Below are positions 33,757 through 43,243 of a DNA stretch of 64,000 bases, piece after piece. Within the stretch, counting starts at the first letter, position 1, and the number at the start of each line of letters is the position of its first letter. The position numbers and the translations under genes were made by a program. Under the pieces are notes generated by a model, which had not been told where the DNA came from, ran no database searches, and saw nothing but the letters and a program-made list of their open reading frames with translations. Source of the DNA: Limnospira platensis (GTDB lineage: Bacteria > Cyanobacteriota > Cyanobacteriia > Cyanobacteriales > Microcoleaceae); assembly GCF_046480435.1 (NCBI RefSeq), contig NZ_PKGC01000007.1. The stretch is one strand, 5' to 3'.

Positions 33757-35205
33757 ATGGATGACTGGGAAATAAGAAACGGCTTAGACCTAAGCACACC
33801 CGTAGATTACACAGATTACAATTCTAGTTCAACAGGTAACTCCTACAGTTCATCAGACACTGTTGGGAAAAAGCCTTGTGCGCCGACACAGCCCAACTCA
33901 GACCCCCCTGACCCTGAACCAGAAGAGGAACGGGGATTTTTACCGGTTTTGAGAAATGGCAATTTTCTCGCCTTGTGGAGTGGACAGGTTTTCTCTCAAC
34001 TAGCTGATAAAGTCTACCTAGTCCTGATGATTGCCGTCATCTCTACTGAGTTTCAACAGGCTAACCAGAGTATTAGCGGTTGGGTCTCAGCGGTAATGAT
34101 TGCCTTTACCATTCCGGCTGTATTATTTGGAGCCGGAGCCGGGGTCTATGTAGACCGCTGGCCCAAAAAACTGGTCTTAGTGCTAACAAATTTGCTGCGA
34201 GGTGGGTTAGTTCTTATCCTCCCCATTCTCCTGTGGCTATCTGAAGGGATGAAATTTACCAAGTTCCCCTTGGGATTCTGTTTGCTATTACTGATTACCT
34301 TTTTAGTCTCTACTCTCACTCAATTTTTTGCCCCTGCAGAACAGGCGACTATCCCTTTAATTGTTGAACGAAAACATTTACTATCTGCTAATTCCCTATA
34401 TACAACTACCATGATGGCTTCTGTGATTGTCGGTTTTGCCGTGGGGGAACCGCTTTTAGCTTTAGCCGATACTTTGCTAGAAGGCCTGGGGAGTCAATTA
34501 CCCGTAGGAAAAGAGTTGATTGTCGGTAGTGGATATGCGATCGCCGGTTTACTATTACTATTGATGAAAACTGGAGAGCAACAAAATATTAGCTCACAAG
34601 AACAACCCCACATCCTCGAAGATTTACGCGATGGGATGCGCTATCTACGAGATCATCATGGAGTCCGTAATGCTTTACTGCAATTAGTCATTTTATTTTC
34701 CATCTTTGCCGCCTTAGCTGTTTTAGCCGTTAGGGTCGCGGAATTGATTCCTAACCTCAAATCATCACAATTTGGCTTTTTGCTGGCTGCGGGGGGCTTA
34801 GGAATGGCGATCGGTGCAGCTATTCTCGGTCATATAGGGCATAAATTTTCTCACTTTAGAATCGCACTATTGGGCTCCATTGGCATGGCTATTTGTTTGG
34901 TAGGTTTAGCATTTTTTAGTCAGCAACTAGCACCCGCTTTAGGGTTGATTGCCATGTTAGGCGTATTTGGTGCAATGGTAGGAATTCCCATGCAAACAAC
35001 CATCCAAGCCGAAACCCCAGAAGAAATGCGCGGTAAAGTGTTTGGCTTACAAAACAATGCCATTAATATTGCTTTGTCACTTCCCCTAGCTTTGGCGGGT
35101 ATTACCGAAACCTTATTTGGTCTTTCTTCTGTATTCTTGGCTTTAGCTATACTATCTGTAGTGGCAGGTAATTTAACTTGGTATATTTCCAAAAATGAGC
35201 GGTGA
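33757..35205 (+). CDS. MFS transporter (MFS_3 / EntS-like)
   Basis: A protein of about 482 residues. The first 65 residues are soluble and low-complexity (Ser/Asp/Pro-rich), followed by about eleven to twelve membrane segments beginning at FLALWSGQVFSQLADKVY, the conserved start of MFS_3 exporters. AGAGVYVDRWPKK is the loop 2-3 motif. The substrate is unknown; relatives export siderophores or drugs, but no siderophore gene is in the window. The ATG at 33757 is preferred to a GTG 15 codons upstream. Confidence 0.88.
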   Translation: MDDWEIRNGLDLSTPVDYTDYNSSSTGNSYSSSDTVGKKPCAPTQPNSDPPDPEPEEERGFLPVLRNGNFLALWSGQVFSQLADKVYLVLMIAVISTEFQQANQSISGWVSAVMIAFTIPAVLFGAGAGVYVDRWPKKLVLVLTNLLRGGLVLILPILLWLSEGMKFTKFPLGFCLLLLITFLVSTLTQFFAPAEQATIPLIVERKHLLSANSLYTTTMMASVIVGFAVGEPLLALADTLLEGLGSQLPVGKELIVGSGYAIAGLLLLLMKTGEQQNISSQEQPHILEDLRDGMRYLRDHHGVRNALLQLVILFSIFAALAVLAVRVAELIPNLKSSQFGFLLAAGGLGMAIGAAILGHIGHKFSHFRIALLGSIGMAICLVGLAFFSQQLAPALGLIAMLGVFGAMVGIPMQTTIQAETPEEMRGKVFGLQNNAINIALSLPLALAGITETLFGLSSVFLALAILSVVAGNLTWYISKNER

Positions 35206-35226
35206 ATATGGGTGGGTAATTAATTG

Positions 35227-35961
35227 TTAATTCTTGATTATTGACTCATCAGAACCATAGGCTATTTTCAGACTCCACCAGAAAATAGCAGTAGAAATAA
35301 CCATAATTAAGGCAGCCCAAAACCATTGAGGTAGAAACAAATATTGGGCAATTCTCGCAGTATCAGAGACCAAATTTTGACCATCAATGTTAACCCAACT
35401 ACTGCCAAATAAATAATGTTTTTGGTGGTAGGTACTCACAATAGCTTGCATTCCCATAAATTGTACAGTAAACGCCTGGATTTTTTTAGGTGTTTGAAAG
35501 GCAATGGATAAAATTAATAACCCCCATAGTAATATAGCAAAAACTCCGAACCAAGTCCTAATCCACAATAAAACCGATAGCAACATAATCGAACCCAAAG
35601 CCATTAAACACCAGTGGGCTGTTTGAAAACGACGACTAGATAATATTAAAATTCCACCTGCTACAGCGGGACCCAACGGACCACCCATTGCGATTAATGC
35701 TCTGGCTAAAGAACCAAAGTTACCCGAATTATATGCGAGACCGGAACCATTAGGAAAAAGTAAGAGTTTATGAAAATTTCCTCCCAGTAAAATAGCAGTT
35801 AATCCATGACCCATTTCATGAAACCATGTAGCCAAAATGGAGAAAGGATATAAGACATAATTTCCCCAGTAAAATTGCCATAAGACAATGGTGGTAACAG
35901 CGGCAACAATTAACCAAACGACCCCGATTTTAGATGATGATGAGTATTTCAAATCAGACAT
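35227..35961 (-). CDS. M50-type membrane metalloprotease homologue
   Basis: A 244-residue polytopic membrane protein with about six hydrophobic segments. HEMGHGL at residues 48-54 is the HExxH zinc site, placed in or near the second segment as in M50B-type proteases. The family LxxDG motif is less clear: I see IDGQNL near residue 195 but not in a membrane helix, so catalytic competence is not certain. Convergent with the MFS gene. Confidence 0.78.
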   Translation of the reverse strand: MSDLKYSSSSKIGVVWLIVAAVTTIVLWQFYWGNYVLYPFSILATWFHEMGHGLTAILLGGNFHKLLLFPNGSGLAYNSGNFGSLARALIAMGGPLGPAVAGGILILSSRRFQTAHWCLMALGSIMLLSVLLWIRTWFGVFAILLWGLLILSIAFQTPKKIQAFTVQFMGMQAIVSTYHQKHYLFGSSWVNIDGQNLVSDTARIAQYLFLPQWFWAALIMVISTAIFWWSLKIAYGSDESIIKN

Positions 35962-36071
35962 AAATTATCCCTCTTCTATAGACTGGGGGCTAAAACAGGC
36001 CTTAACCCTGATTATATGTTAGCCTGAAATCCAGCAAAGTCACCCCAGGGCCACAAAAGAGGGACATTGAA

Positions 36072-38723
36072 CTAAGGTCGGATGAAATGCGCCCAGACAT
36101 TGCCATCTGGTCCACAAACTCGATTTAGGTAGCTATAAGAATAAGCAATGCGACGACCTTCGGTGTTGGAATAGCCAGTGTAAGCGTCTCCCCAGGGGTC
36201 ATGAACGATATAGCCATATCGGTTGTAACCAATAACGGTGACAATATGACCGGAGGGAGTAAAATCTCCGGCTAATACGACCGGACGACTATTAATCAAC
36301 TCGTTGCGAACCTCAGACCAGCGGCGAGTTGTGCTAAAACTGCTTTGAAAACCATAGGCGCGAATTAAAGCGGATAAAACACTGTGGTTAGTTTGAGAAC
36401 CTTGTCCAGCATAATCAAAACACCACTGTAAGAGTTCATCTTCTAACTGTCCACCCCATTTAGAACGCACACCATAGTAGTGCATGACCATGGCGATACA
36501 GGTAACATTACAAGTAGACCAATAAAATCGGGGATTATCTCGCTGGGAAAAATAGGGGACATTGATTTGCACTTGTGGGGGAGTCGGATCAAAAACTTTT
36601 CCCCCTCGTTGAAACTTGACAAACTTGGGAAATATATAACCGGTATTACCAAAATTCGGCAATTCTTCAGTTAAGGCGACTCGGACATGGCTTTGCTCTA
36701 TACTGTAGCTACTAACACCATAAACCCGACCCAGAGGAAGGGTAGTTTTTTCTGATTCTGCTAGTTGTCCTGAGTCTACGGGGCGTTTTTTGAGGACGGT
36801 GGTTTCCCTCATGGTCATGGTAATAGCATCGGGGTTATATGCGATCGCTTTTCCATCTCGCAATAAACTGACGTGCTGCCAATAAACATAACCCACATTA
36901 CCAAAACCGGGGATAGATTGGTCTAGTGTGACCCGGAAATGACCGAGTAAGGAAGCATATCCGCGAATAGCAAAAGTTTGTCCTAATAGTAACTCAGCAA
37001 ATTGATCAGGTGCTAAATTGGCAGAATCAATCGGTTGCGCCTTAATTCGGGTAGTGGTGGTCACTAGCATTTGAGCGCTAATATTAGTGTCGGGAACTTC
37101 CTCCATGTCAAAAGCTAAGGTGGTGGTTCCTTGGCGCAACCGAATATGACCCCGGAAAAAATAGCCAAAGGAACCAATGGGAGGAATCCCATTTTCTAAC
37201 AATAGTTTTAAGTGACCATCTACTAGACCATATTTGATGACTTTAAATGTTTGACCAGCGGGGACGGTGACTTGTTGTTCAGAACCGAGTAAATTAGCAT
37301 CCAGGGGTGATACTTTAAATAGGGTATCTTCTATAACATCAAGTTGTAGAGATTCCCCTACGGTCATGGCATTTTCACTGACGGTAATATTGACAATCTG
37401 ACTTCCCACCAGTTGACCTTGAGCATCTGTGGCTTTAAGGCGCAGCCATCGATATCCGGGTTCACTAAATCCGGCTTCTAAATTAACCGTCCAGGTTCCG
37501 GCTTGTCGATTTATCACTACTTCTAAAGGATAACGGTCTTCGGCTACTAAAGAAACGGCGATCGCTTGTTGACCATCAAATTTACCTTTCAGAACCACAG
37601 GTGTATTTATTAACACTTCTGGGGGTCCATCATAGGTAAGGCTAGGAGTCGGAGAATAGGAAGCCGTAGCGCGGTTTAATTGCACAAAATCAGGAAAGAA
37701 ATAACCAGTATTACCAAAACCTGGGAAATTTTCAGTTAAGGCAACTTTCAGATGTCCCTCTTCAGTGGTGTAACTTTGTACCCCATAAATCATTCCGGCG
37801 GGAAGGGTAACTTGTTCTTCTGGAGATAAATAGGCGGAGTCAATGGGGCGTTTTTTAAACAGGGTGGTATTAATAATAGTTAGGGTAATGGCATTATGAT
37901 CAAAGGTGATTTCCCGGTCTCCCTGAAACATTTGCAAATGGTAGCGATACAAGTAGCCTACATGACCATAACCGGGGAGTGATTCGGTGAGTGTTACCCG
38001 AAAATGATCAGCTACACAGGCGTAACCTAGGGCTAGATAACTACTACCTTGGCTGAGGGGATAAATGGCATTGTCCGGCAGTTTTGATCTATCATCGGGA
38101 CTACGTTTAATGACTGTATCATGAGTTATCAATATCAGTTTAGTTCCGGGAGGATTGGGGGGGATATCATCCCGATTAAACCAGAGAATTTGGGAACCTT
38201 GCATCAGTAAAATATCTGACCGATAGAAATAACCATTTCTTCCTAAGTTACCCAGGGGATTAGTTAGTTGAATCGCAAAGTGATCATTTTGTACTTCGTA
38301 GCTATCAACTGCTAATATTTCTCCAGTTGACAAATCATATTTTTGCTCTGATGCCAGTCTATCAGTGGCTATAGCCTCATGTTTAAATGATGTATTTTTG
38401 AGGATAATTAATTGAGGAGATAAACCGATATTAAGCCCGGTATTACCTACAGTAAACTCAGCCAAAGTGTCAGCCACAATCTTACCGGATTTGTCTTTGC
38501 CTTGAACTCTTAACCAGCGTTTTCCAGCGGTATTAAAGCCTTTAGGCATGGGAATAAACCAAATCCCTAATCGAGGACTTAGTTGGGTAGGTAAAGGATA
38601 TTGATCCTCAGCCAGAACCGAAATAGTATCAATGTATTGACTAGCGTAGTTGCCAATCAAAACCACAGGTTGATCGATGATAATATCGTTAGGGCCGAGA
38701 TAGCTCAGGATAGTTTCACTCAT
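36072..38723 (-). CDS. Large modular protein with C-terminal C39-like cysteine peptidase domain
   Basis: About 883 residues. It is made of two tandem super-units, each an Ig-like segment (one with IIIDQPVVLIGN, the other with VLINTPVVLKGK) followed by three SH3-like modules with the recurring pattern LKKRPVDS...LP.G..YGV..Y......V.LTE.LP.FGNTGY. The C-terminal about 165 residues are a C39-like papain-fold peptidase: Cys738 (STCNVTCIAM), His826 (SGHIVTVIGY) and Asp in HDPWGDAY. No signal peptide is visible. Start at 38723 (MSETILSY) rather than 38786, since the longer leader is not protein-like. Related C39 domains occur at 46.5 and 48.4 kb. Confidence 0.78.
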   Translation of the reverse strand: MSETILSYLGPNDIIIDQPVVLIGNYASQYIDTISVLAEDQYPLPTQLSPRLGIWFIPMPKGFNTAGKRWLRVQGKDKSGKIVADTLAEFTVGNTGLNIGLSPQLIILKNTSFKHEAIATDRLASEQKYDLSTGEILAVDSYEVQNDHFAIQLTNPLGNLGRNGYFYRSDILLMQGSQILWFNRDDIPPNPPGTKLILITHDTVIKRSPDDRSKLPDNAIYPLSQGSSYLALGYACVADHFRVTLTESLPGYGHVGYLYRYHLQMFQGDREITFDHNAITLTIINTTLFKKRPIDSAYLSPEEQVTLPAGMIYGVQSYTTEEGHLKVALTENFPGFGNTGYFFPDFVQLNRATASYSPTPSLTYDGPPEVLINTPVVLKGKFDGQQAIAVSLVAEDRYPLEVVINRQAGTWTVNLEAGFSEPGYRWLRLKATDAQGQLVGSQIVNITVSENAMTVGESLQLDVIEDTLFKVSPLDANLLGSEQQVTVPAGQTFKVIKYGLVDGHLKLLLENGIPPIGSFGYFFRGHIRLRQGTTTLAFDMEEVPDTNISAQMLVTTTTRIKAQPIDSANLAPDQFAELLLGQTFAIRGYASLLGHFRVTLDQSIPGFGNVGYVYWQHVSLLRDGKAIAYNPDAITMTMRETTVLKKRPVDSGQLAESEKTTLPLGRVYGVSSYSIEQSHVRVALTEELPNFGNTGYIFPKFVKFQRGGKVFDPTPPQVQINVPYFSQRDNPRFYWSTCNVTCIAMVMHYYGVRSKWGGQLEDELLQWCFDYAGQGSQTNHSVLSALIRAYGFQSSFSTTRRWSEVRNELINSRPVVLAGDFTPSGHIVTVIGYNRYGYIVHDPWGDAYTGYSNTEGRRIAYSYSYLNRVCGPDGNVWAHFIRP

Positions 38724-38824
38724 CTTCCTAAAAACCGTAGGGGTAAGAACCGTAGGGTGTCTAAGGGCGCATTTGACATTACACATCCCACAATGGTTAG
38801 CATAACTCAGTGGCGCACCAATAA

Positions 38825-38854
38825 AGCCACCCCTAGAAAACTCTACGGGTGGCT
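38825..38854 (-). terminator. Terminator after prxQ
   Basis: On the minus strand AGCCACCC pairs with GGTGGCT across about 15 nt and is followed by TTATT. It lies between the prxQ stop and the start of the modular C39 gene. Confidence 0.6.
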
Positions 38855-38900
38855 AATGGTTTAAAACGGATATTTTTTTAATTTTCAATTAGCGATCGCA

Positions 38901-39335
38901 CTAATTGACTTTAGCAAGAATATCCTGAGCGTGGGTAGAGGTGTTCACCTTGTCATCAACATGGTCAATGACACCCTCACCATTGATAATATAGGTAACA
39001 CGCTTGGCATAACCGCCGCCATCTACATCATAGGCTTTGGTAATAGCGCCATCGGTATCCGCCAAAAGTTGGAAAGGTAAGCCATATTTTTCGGTAAACA
39101 GCTTGTGGGAGGCTTCGTCATCAGTGCTTACACCCAAAACCACCATATCCCGGCTTTGATAGTTTTCGTAGTTATCCCGGAAACTTTGGGCTTCCTTAGT
39201 GCAACCAGGGGTGTCATCCTTGGGGTAGAAGTAGAGAACAACAGTTTTCCCGGCGAAGTCAGAGAGGGAAACCGTATTCCCGTTGGTATCTTTAGCGGTA
39301 AATGCGGGGGCTTTAGTACCAGCAGATAAAGCCAT
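38901..39335 (-). CDS. prxQ: Peroxiredoxin Q / BCP
   Basis: A 144-residue thioredoxin-fold peroxiredoxin that reduces H2O2 and alkyl hydroperoxides. The peroxidatic Cys45 is in FYPKDDTPGCTKEAQSFRD. The resolving Cys found five residues later in many BCP/PrxQ proteins is absent (Gln50 here) and there is no other Cys, so it should act as a one-Cys enzyme needing an outside thiol. Single gene with its own terminator. Confidence 0.93.
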   Translation of the reverse strand: MALSAGTKAPAFTAKDTNGNTVSLSDFAGKTVVLYFYPKDDTPGCTKEAQSFRDNYENYQSRDMVVLGVSTDDEASHKLFTEKYGLPFQLLADTDGAITKAYDVDGGGYAKRVTYIINGEGVIDHVDDKVNTSTHAQDILAKVN

Positions 39336-39494
39336 GTTATGGTTGTCCTCCTGAAAACGAGTTTGATATGCTCTGTCTATTTATGAAGTTATTTTAAGAT
39401 ATTTTGCAATCAATTACACAATCTGATCAAAATTTGGCTCGAAAGGTGGAGGATAATATACTCAAAATCAGCCATCAGGAAAGCCCATCAACCC

Positions 39495-39905
39495 ATGAGT
39501 GCCCCTAATTCGGTTTCCAAGTCGATAGAATATTCTACCGCGACGATCGCCCGAGCCCAGCGAGCCATCCGCTGTTCTCCGTTTCAAATCAAACTTTTAA
39601 CCGATTCCATTGACCAAAGCGTTAAACTGAGTGCCATTAGCGGAAATCGGGGTGTAGAGTTAGGATATACGCGATCGCCTCTACCGGAATTGAGAGCCGA
39701 AAACGCCCTTTTATGGCTAATCCAAGTCGGAGTATTGAGGCGAGAAGTGGACGGTCAGGGAATCACCGATAGTTTTCGACTGACTCCCCTAGGGCGAAAA
39801 GTAGCAGAACGACTAGCCACCGATGATATAAATAATAGCAAACCCCCATCATGGGGCGATCGCCTCAGTAATGCCCTGAACCGTTACCTACGCCTTCCCC
39901 TATAA
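39495..39905 (+). CDS. Conserved cyanobacterial protein (Npun_F0494-like)
   Basis: A 136-residue soluble protein. The middle (LPELRAENALLWLIQVGVLRREVDGQGITDSFRLTPLGRKVAERL) has the look of a winged helix: helix, helix and a short beta-wing. It resembles a small cyanobacterial family I recall as Npun_F0494; function unknown. It lies 27 bp before cobQ on the same strand and is probably cotranscribed. Confidence 0.7.
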   Translation: MSAPNSVSKSIEYSTATIARAQRAIRCSPFQIKLLTDSIDQSVKLSAISGNRGVELGYTRSPLPELRAENALLWLIQVGVLRREVDGQGITDSFRLTPLGRKVAERLATDDINNSKPPSWGDRLSNALNRYLRLPL

Positions 39906-39932
39906 ATTAGCATCTCTGCTCAAAATCCCGAA

Positions 39933-41399
39933 ATGAAAGCAATCATGGTGGTTGGAACCACATCCCACGCCGGAAAATCCATGCTCGTCACCGCCCTATG
40001 TCGGATCATACGCCGTCAAAATCTGCGTGTAGTTCCCTTTAAAGGGCAAAATATGGCTTTAAACTCCTACGTCACCGCCACAGGTGCAGAAATGGGTTAT
40101 GCACAAGCCGTACAATCCTGGGCGGCGGGTTTAGTGCCCAATGTAGCCATGAACCCAATTTTGTTAAAACCCCAGGGAAATATGACCTCTCAGGTAATTC
40201 TGAAAGGGAAACCTGTAGCCACCCTGAAAGCTACCGAATATTATGAGAAATTCTTTGATACCGGGTGGGAGACCATCACTAAATGTCTGGATTATCTACA
40301 AAAGGAATTTGATGTAATTGTCTGTGAGGGTGCGGGAAGTCCGGCGGAAATCAATCTCAAGCACCGAGATTTAACCAATATGCGAGTAGCGCAATATCTA
40401 CAAGCATTCACCATATTGATAGTTGACATTGACCGTGGGGGGGCTTTTGCTCATGTAGTGGGAACCCTAGAACTACTAGACCCAGAGGAACGAGCCTTAA
40501 TTAAGGGCATTGTGATTAACAAATTTCGCGGTATGCGATCGCTTCTCGATTCTGGCATTGAGTGGTTAGAGAAATACACCGGAATCCCCGTCCTCGGAGT
40601 AATTCCCTGGGTAGATATCGCCATGCCAGCAGAAGATTCTCTAAGTTTACTCGAACGCCGTTCCCGTTCCGACAATACCGATATAACCATCGCCATAGTC
40701 AGGATTCCTCGGATTTCTAACTTTACCGATTTTGACCCTTTAGATGCCGAATCCACGGTTAAAGTCCAATATGTCGAACTCAATGAACCCCTAGGACATC
40801 CCGATGCCGTAATTATCCCCGGTTCTAAAACCACCATTGCTGACCTACTAGCCCTGCAAAAAAGTGGCATGGCTGCTCAAATTCAGGATTATGTAGCAGC
40901 AGGCGGTCAGGTCATGGGTATCTGTGGGGGGTATCAGATGCTAGGACAACAGGTATCTGATCCCCGTGGCTTAGAGGGTAAAATCGGAGAATTTCCCGGC
41001 TTAGGTTTACTTCCCATCAAAACCATGCTTTTATCTGATAAAGTCTCCCGCCAGCGGTTGGTAACATCTAATTATCCAGAAATCGGATTTCCCGTAGAAG
41101 GCTATGAAATACACCAAGGGCGGACTCAAATTTTGGACAAACGGGAGACAATAGCCCTATTTGACGATCAAGATTTAGGAGTAGTCAGCAGCAATAGATC
41201 CGTCTGGGGTCACTATTTGCATGGCATATTTGATAATAGCCCCTGGCGCAGGTCTTGGTTAAATCATCTCCGCAAACCAAGGGGATTAGGAACCTTACCC
41301 ACCGGGATTCCTAACTATCGCGAACAACGAGATCTGATGCTTGATACTCTAGCTGATGTCGTCGAAGAATATTTAGACCTGAGTACCATTCTCAGTTGA
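39933..41399 (+). CDS. cobQ: Cobyric acid synthase
   Basis: A 488-residue CobQ that amidates four carboxyl groups of adenosylcobyrinic acid diamide using glutamine and ATP in cobalamin (here probably pseudocobalamin) synthesis. The N-terminal P-loop-like VGTTSHAGKSMLVTALCR, PFKGQNMALNS and VCEGAGSPAEINL mark the DTBS-like synthetase domain. The C-terminal class I amidotransferase has the nucleophile Cys in MGICGGYQMLG and the His in GYEIHQG. No cobalamin riboswitch was recognised upstream, and no other cob gene is in the window. Confidence 0.97.
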   Translation: MKAIMVVGTTSHAGKSMLVTALCRIIRRQNLRVVPFKGQNMALNSYVTATGAEMGYAQAVQSWAAGLVPNVAMNPILLKPQGNMTSQVILKGKPVATLKATEYYEKFFDTGWETITKCLDYLQKEFDVIVCEGAGSPAEINLKHRDLTNMRVAQYLQAFTILIVDIDRGGAFAHVVGTLELLDPEERALIKGIVINKFRGMRSLLDSGIEWLEKYTGIPVLGVIPWVDIAMPAEDSLSLLERRSRSDNTDITIAIVRIPRISNFTDFDPLDAESTVKVQYVELNEPLGHPDAVIIPGSKTTIADLLALQKSGMAAQIQDYVAAGGQVMGICGGYQMLGQQVSDPRGLEGKIGEFPGLGLLPIKTMLLSDKVSRQRLVTSNYPEIGFPVEGYEIHQGRTQILDKRETIALFDDQDLGVVSSNRSVWGHYLHGIFDNSPWRRSWLNHLRKPRGLGTLPTGIPNYREQRDLMLDTLADVVEEYLDLSTILS

Positions 41400-41563
41400 C
41401 ATGGTGGGGCGCGACCCGGAATCGCGTTTCTCAGGGGAATTTGTCTTCCCCCCCTTGTCACTTGTCCCAAGGCGATTAAAATTGAGATTGCTTTGGTTTA
41501 TGGAAAACTGATAACTTTTTCGTCAATCTTGGCTAATGGGAGATCTGAAGGACAATAGGTTAT

Positions 41564-42484
41564 ATGGATATTCAACAAATCTTGGAGAGAGGCGGCCCAG
41601 CCATGTGGCCCCTAATGGTATTATCAATTTTATCCATTAGTACCATTATTGAAAGACTGTGGTTTTGGGGAAATACCCTCACCCGTGAACGCCGAATTGT
41701 CAACCGGGTTTTAGATGTCGCCCGTCGGGGACAGTGGGGAATGGCTTATCAGATTGCCAAACAAAGCAATAATCGCCCCATGGGAAGGTTTTTTTATGCC
41801 CCCCTTAAACTCGCTACCCCAGACCCTCAATTATTTAGTCTCGCCCTGGAAGCAGCCGCTGAGGAGGAATTTGTTTCTATGCGACGGGGCGATAAAATCC
41901 TAGAGGCGGTAATTGCCCTCGCCCCCATGTTAGGTTTGTTGGGAACAGTTTTGGGTCTGATTAATTCTTTGGGTTCTATCCGCCTGGGAGATATTGGTAC
42001 TTCTTCGGCTGCTGATGTCACCCTGGGGATTGGAGAAGCCCTGATTAGTACAGCTACAGGCTTGATTGTGGCTATTATCAGTCTGGCTTTCTATCGCCTG
42101 TTTCAAGGCTTTTCCTTTAGCCAGGTTAAGGTCTTCCGAAAAGCGGGAAATGAATTAGAATTACTCTATCGCCAGGATTGGCCAGAGGTTAAGGCTCAGA
42201 TGCTGCTTCCCGGAGAGGCTAATGATGCCTCTTTGATGGCGGAAGAACCCCAGGAGGATTTTCCCCCAAAAGGTAGTTTAATTAAGCTACCCGATGAGGA
42301 TGGGTCGGAGGATGATCATACTCCTTTAATCAAATTACCTTCAGAACCTGAGGATGAGGAAACCCCCTCTCAATCAGAATCCCCTGAGTCGGTAGCTGAA
42401 CAAAATACTTTAATTCAACCTGTGATTAAGGGTAATTCTCGCTTGGCTGATGATGATAAACATCAAAAAGGAGAGGTTGAATAA
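41564..42484 (+). CDS. exbB: MotA/TolQ/ExbB proton channel family protein
   Basis: A 306-residue membrane protein. One hydrophobic segment near the N-terminus (WPLMVLSILSISTIIE), then two at about 125-200 (LGLLGTVLGLINSLG, TATGLIVAIISLAFYRLF) with the family motif APMLGLLGTVLG. The last about 90 residues form an acidic low-complexity tail. Paired with the ExbD-like gene 97 bp downstream, it should form a proton-driven motor energising outer-membrane transport or envelope processes. ExbB versus TolQ cannot be told from sequence alone; no tonB or tol gene is adjacent. Confidence 0.9.
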   Translation: MDIQQILERGGPAMWPLMVLSILSISTIIERLWFWGNTLTRERRIVNRVLDVARRGQWGMAYQIAKQSNNRPMGRFFYAPLKLATPDPQLFSLALEAAAEEEFVSMRRGDKILEAVIALAPMLGLLGTVLGLINSLGSIRLGDIGTSSAADVTLGIGEALISTATGLIVAIISLAFYRLFQGFSFSQVKVFRKAGNELELLYRQDWPEVKAQMLLPGEANDASLMAEEPQEDFPPKGSLIKLPDEDGSEDDHTPLIKLPSEPEDEETPSQSESPESVAEQNTLIQPVIKGNSRLADDDKHQKGEVE

Positions 42485-42581
42485 TATCCACAACACCCCC
42501 AGAGCTAATTAAACCTTTGTCATTGATACCAAGATACTAACAAACACCCTTTTTGGTGGGACTATCCACGGAGGCAGATTG

Positions 42582-43181
42582 ATGAAAGTTAACATAGATT
42601 CTCAGGTTGATGAGGGGCGTATTGAACTGCTACCCCTGATTGATGTGGTTTTTTGTATTTTGACGTTTTTTATTTTGGCAGCCCTACAGCTTACCCGACA
42701 ACAGGCGATCAATGTGGATTTGCCACGGGCGGGGACTGGTGAAACTCAGATGCAAAAAATGTTGGTGGTTGGGGTGGATATTCGAGGGGATACTTATATT
42801 GACCAGCAACGGGTTAATTCTGAACAAATGCAGCGGGCTTTGGAACGTTTTTTAAGGTGGAATCCTAGTGGCTTGGTGGTGCTGTATGCCCCTAGAGATG
42901 CCCGTTATAATGATGTTGTACAGGTTTTAGATAAAATGCGAGCTGTGGGAGGCGATCGCGTAGCGTTGGCGACTTTACCGAGTTCTGAGGAAATGCCCTC
43001 TCCGGTTGATTCTGAGGGTTTATTAGCCCCTGATGCGCTGACACCGGATAATGGGGTGGAACCTCCTATTAATCCTTTTCTCCCCTCTCAGCCGCTTAAT
43101 GAAATGCAGCCAGGGAGTCCTTTATTACCGCCTCCGGGTTCCCCCACTTCTCCCACTTCTCCTCTACTTCCTGACAGTTGA
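42582..43181 (+). CDS. exbD: ExbD/TolR family biopolymer transport protein
   Basis: A 199-residue protein with one membrane segment near the N-terminus, LPLIDVVFCILTFFILAAL, which carries the proton-path Asp of the family, and a periplasmic domain with RDARYNDVVQVLDKMR. The C-terminal 50 residues are Pro/Ser-rich and end PTSPTSPLLPDS. GGAGG lies 8 nt before the ATG at 42582. Partner of the preceding ExbB-like protein. Confidence 0.92.
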   Translation: MKVNIDSQVDEGRIELLPLIDVVFCILTFFILAALQLTRQQAINVDLPRAGTGETQMQKMLVVGVDIRGDTYIDQQRVNSEQMQRALERFLRWNPSGLVVLYAPRDARYNDVVQVLDKMRAVGGDRVALATLPSSEEMPSPVDSEGLLAPDALTPDNGVEPPINPFLPSQPLNEMQPGSPLLPPPGSPTSPTSPLLPDS

Positions 43182-43243
43182 AAAATGGATCATTGATGTT
43201 CACGGTCAGCAGCCACGGCTATTACAGTAGATATATGGCGGGG

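Noticed and set aside
39906..39932. Cobalamin riboswitch before cobQ
   Set aside because: The spacer is only 27 bp and the region before 39495 shows no B12-box-like sequence.
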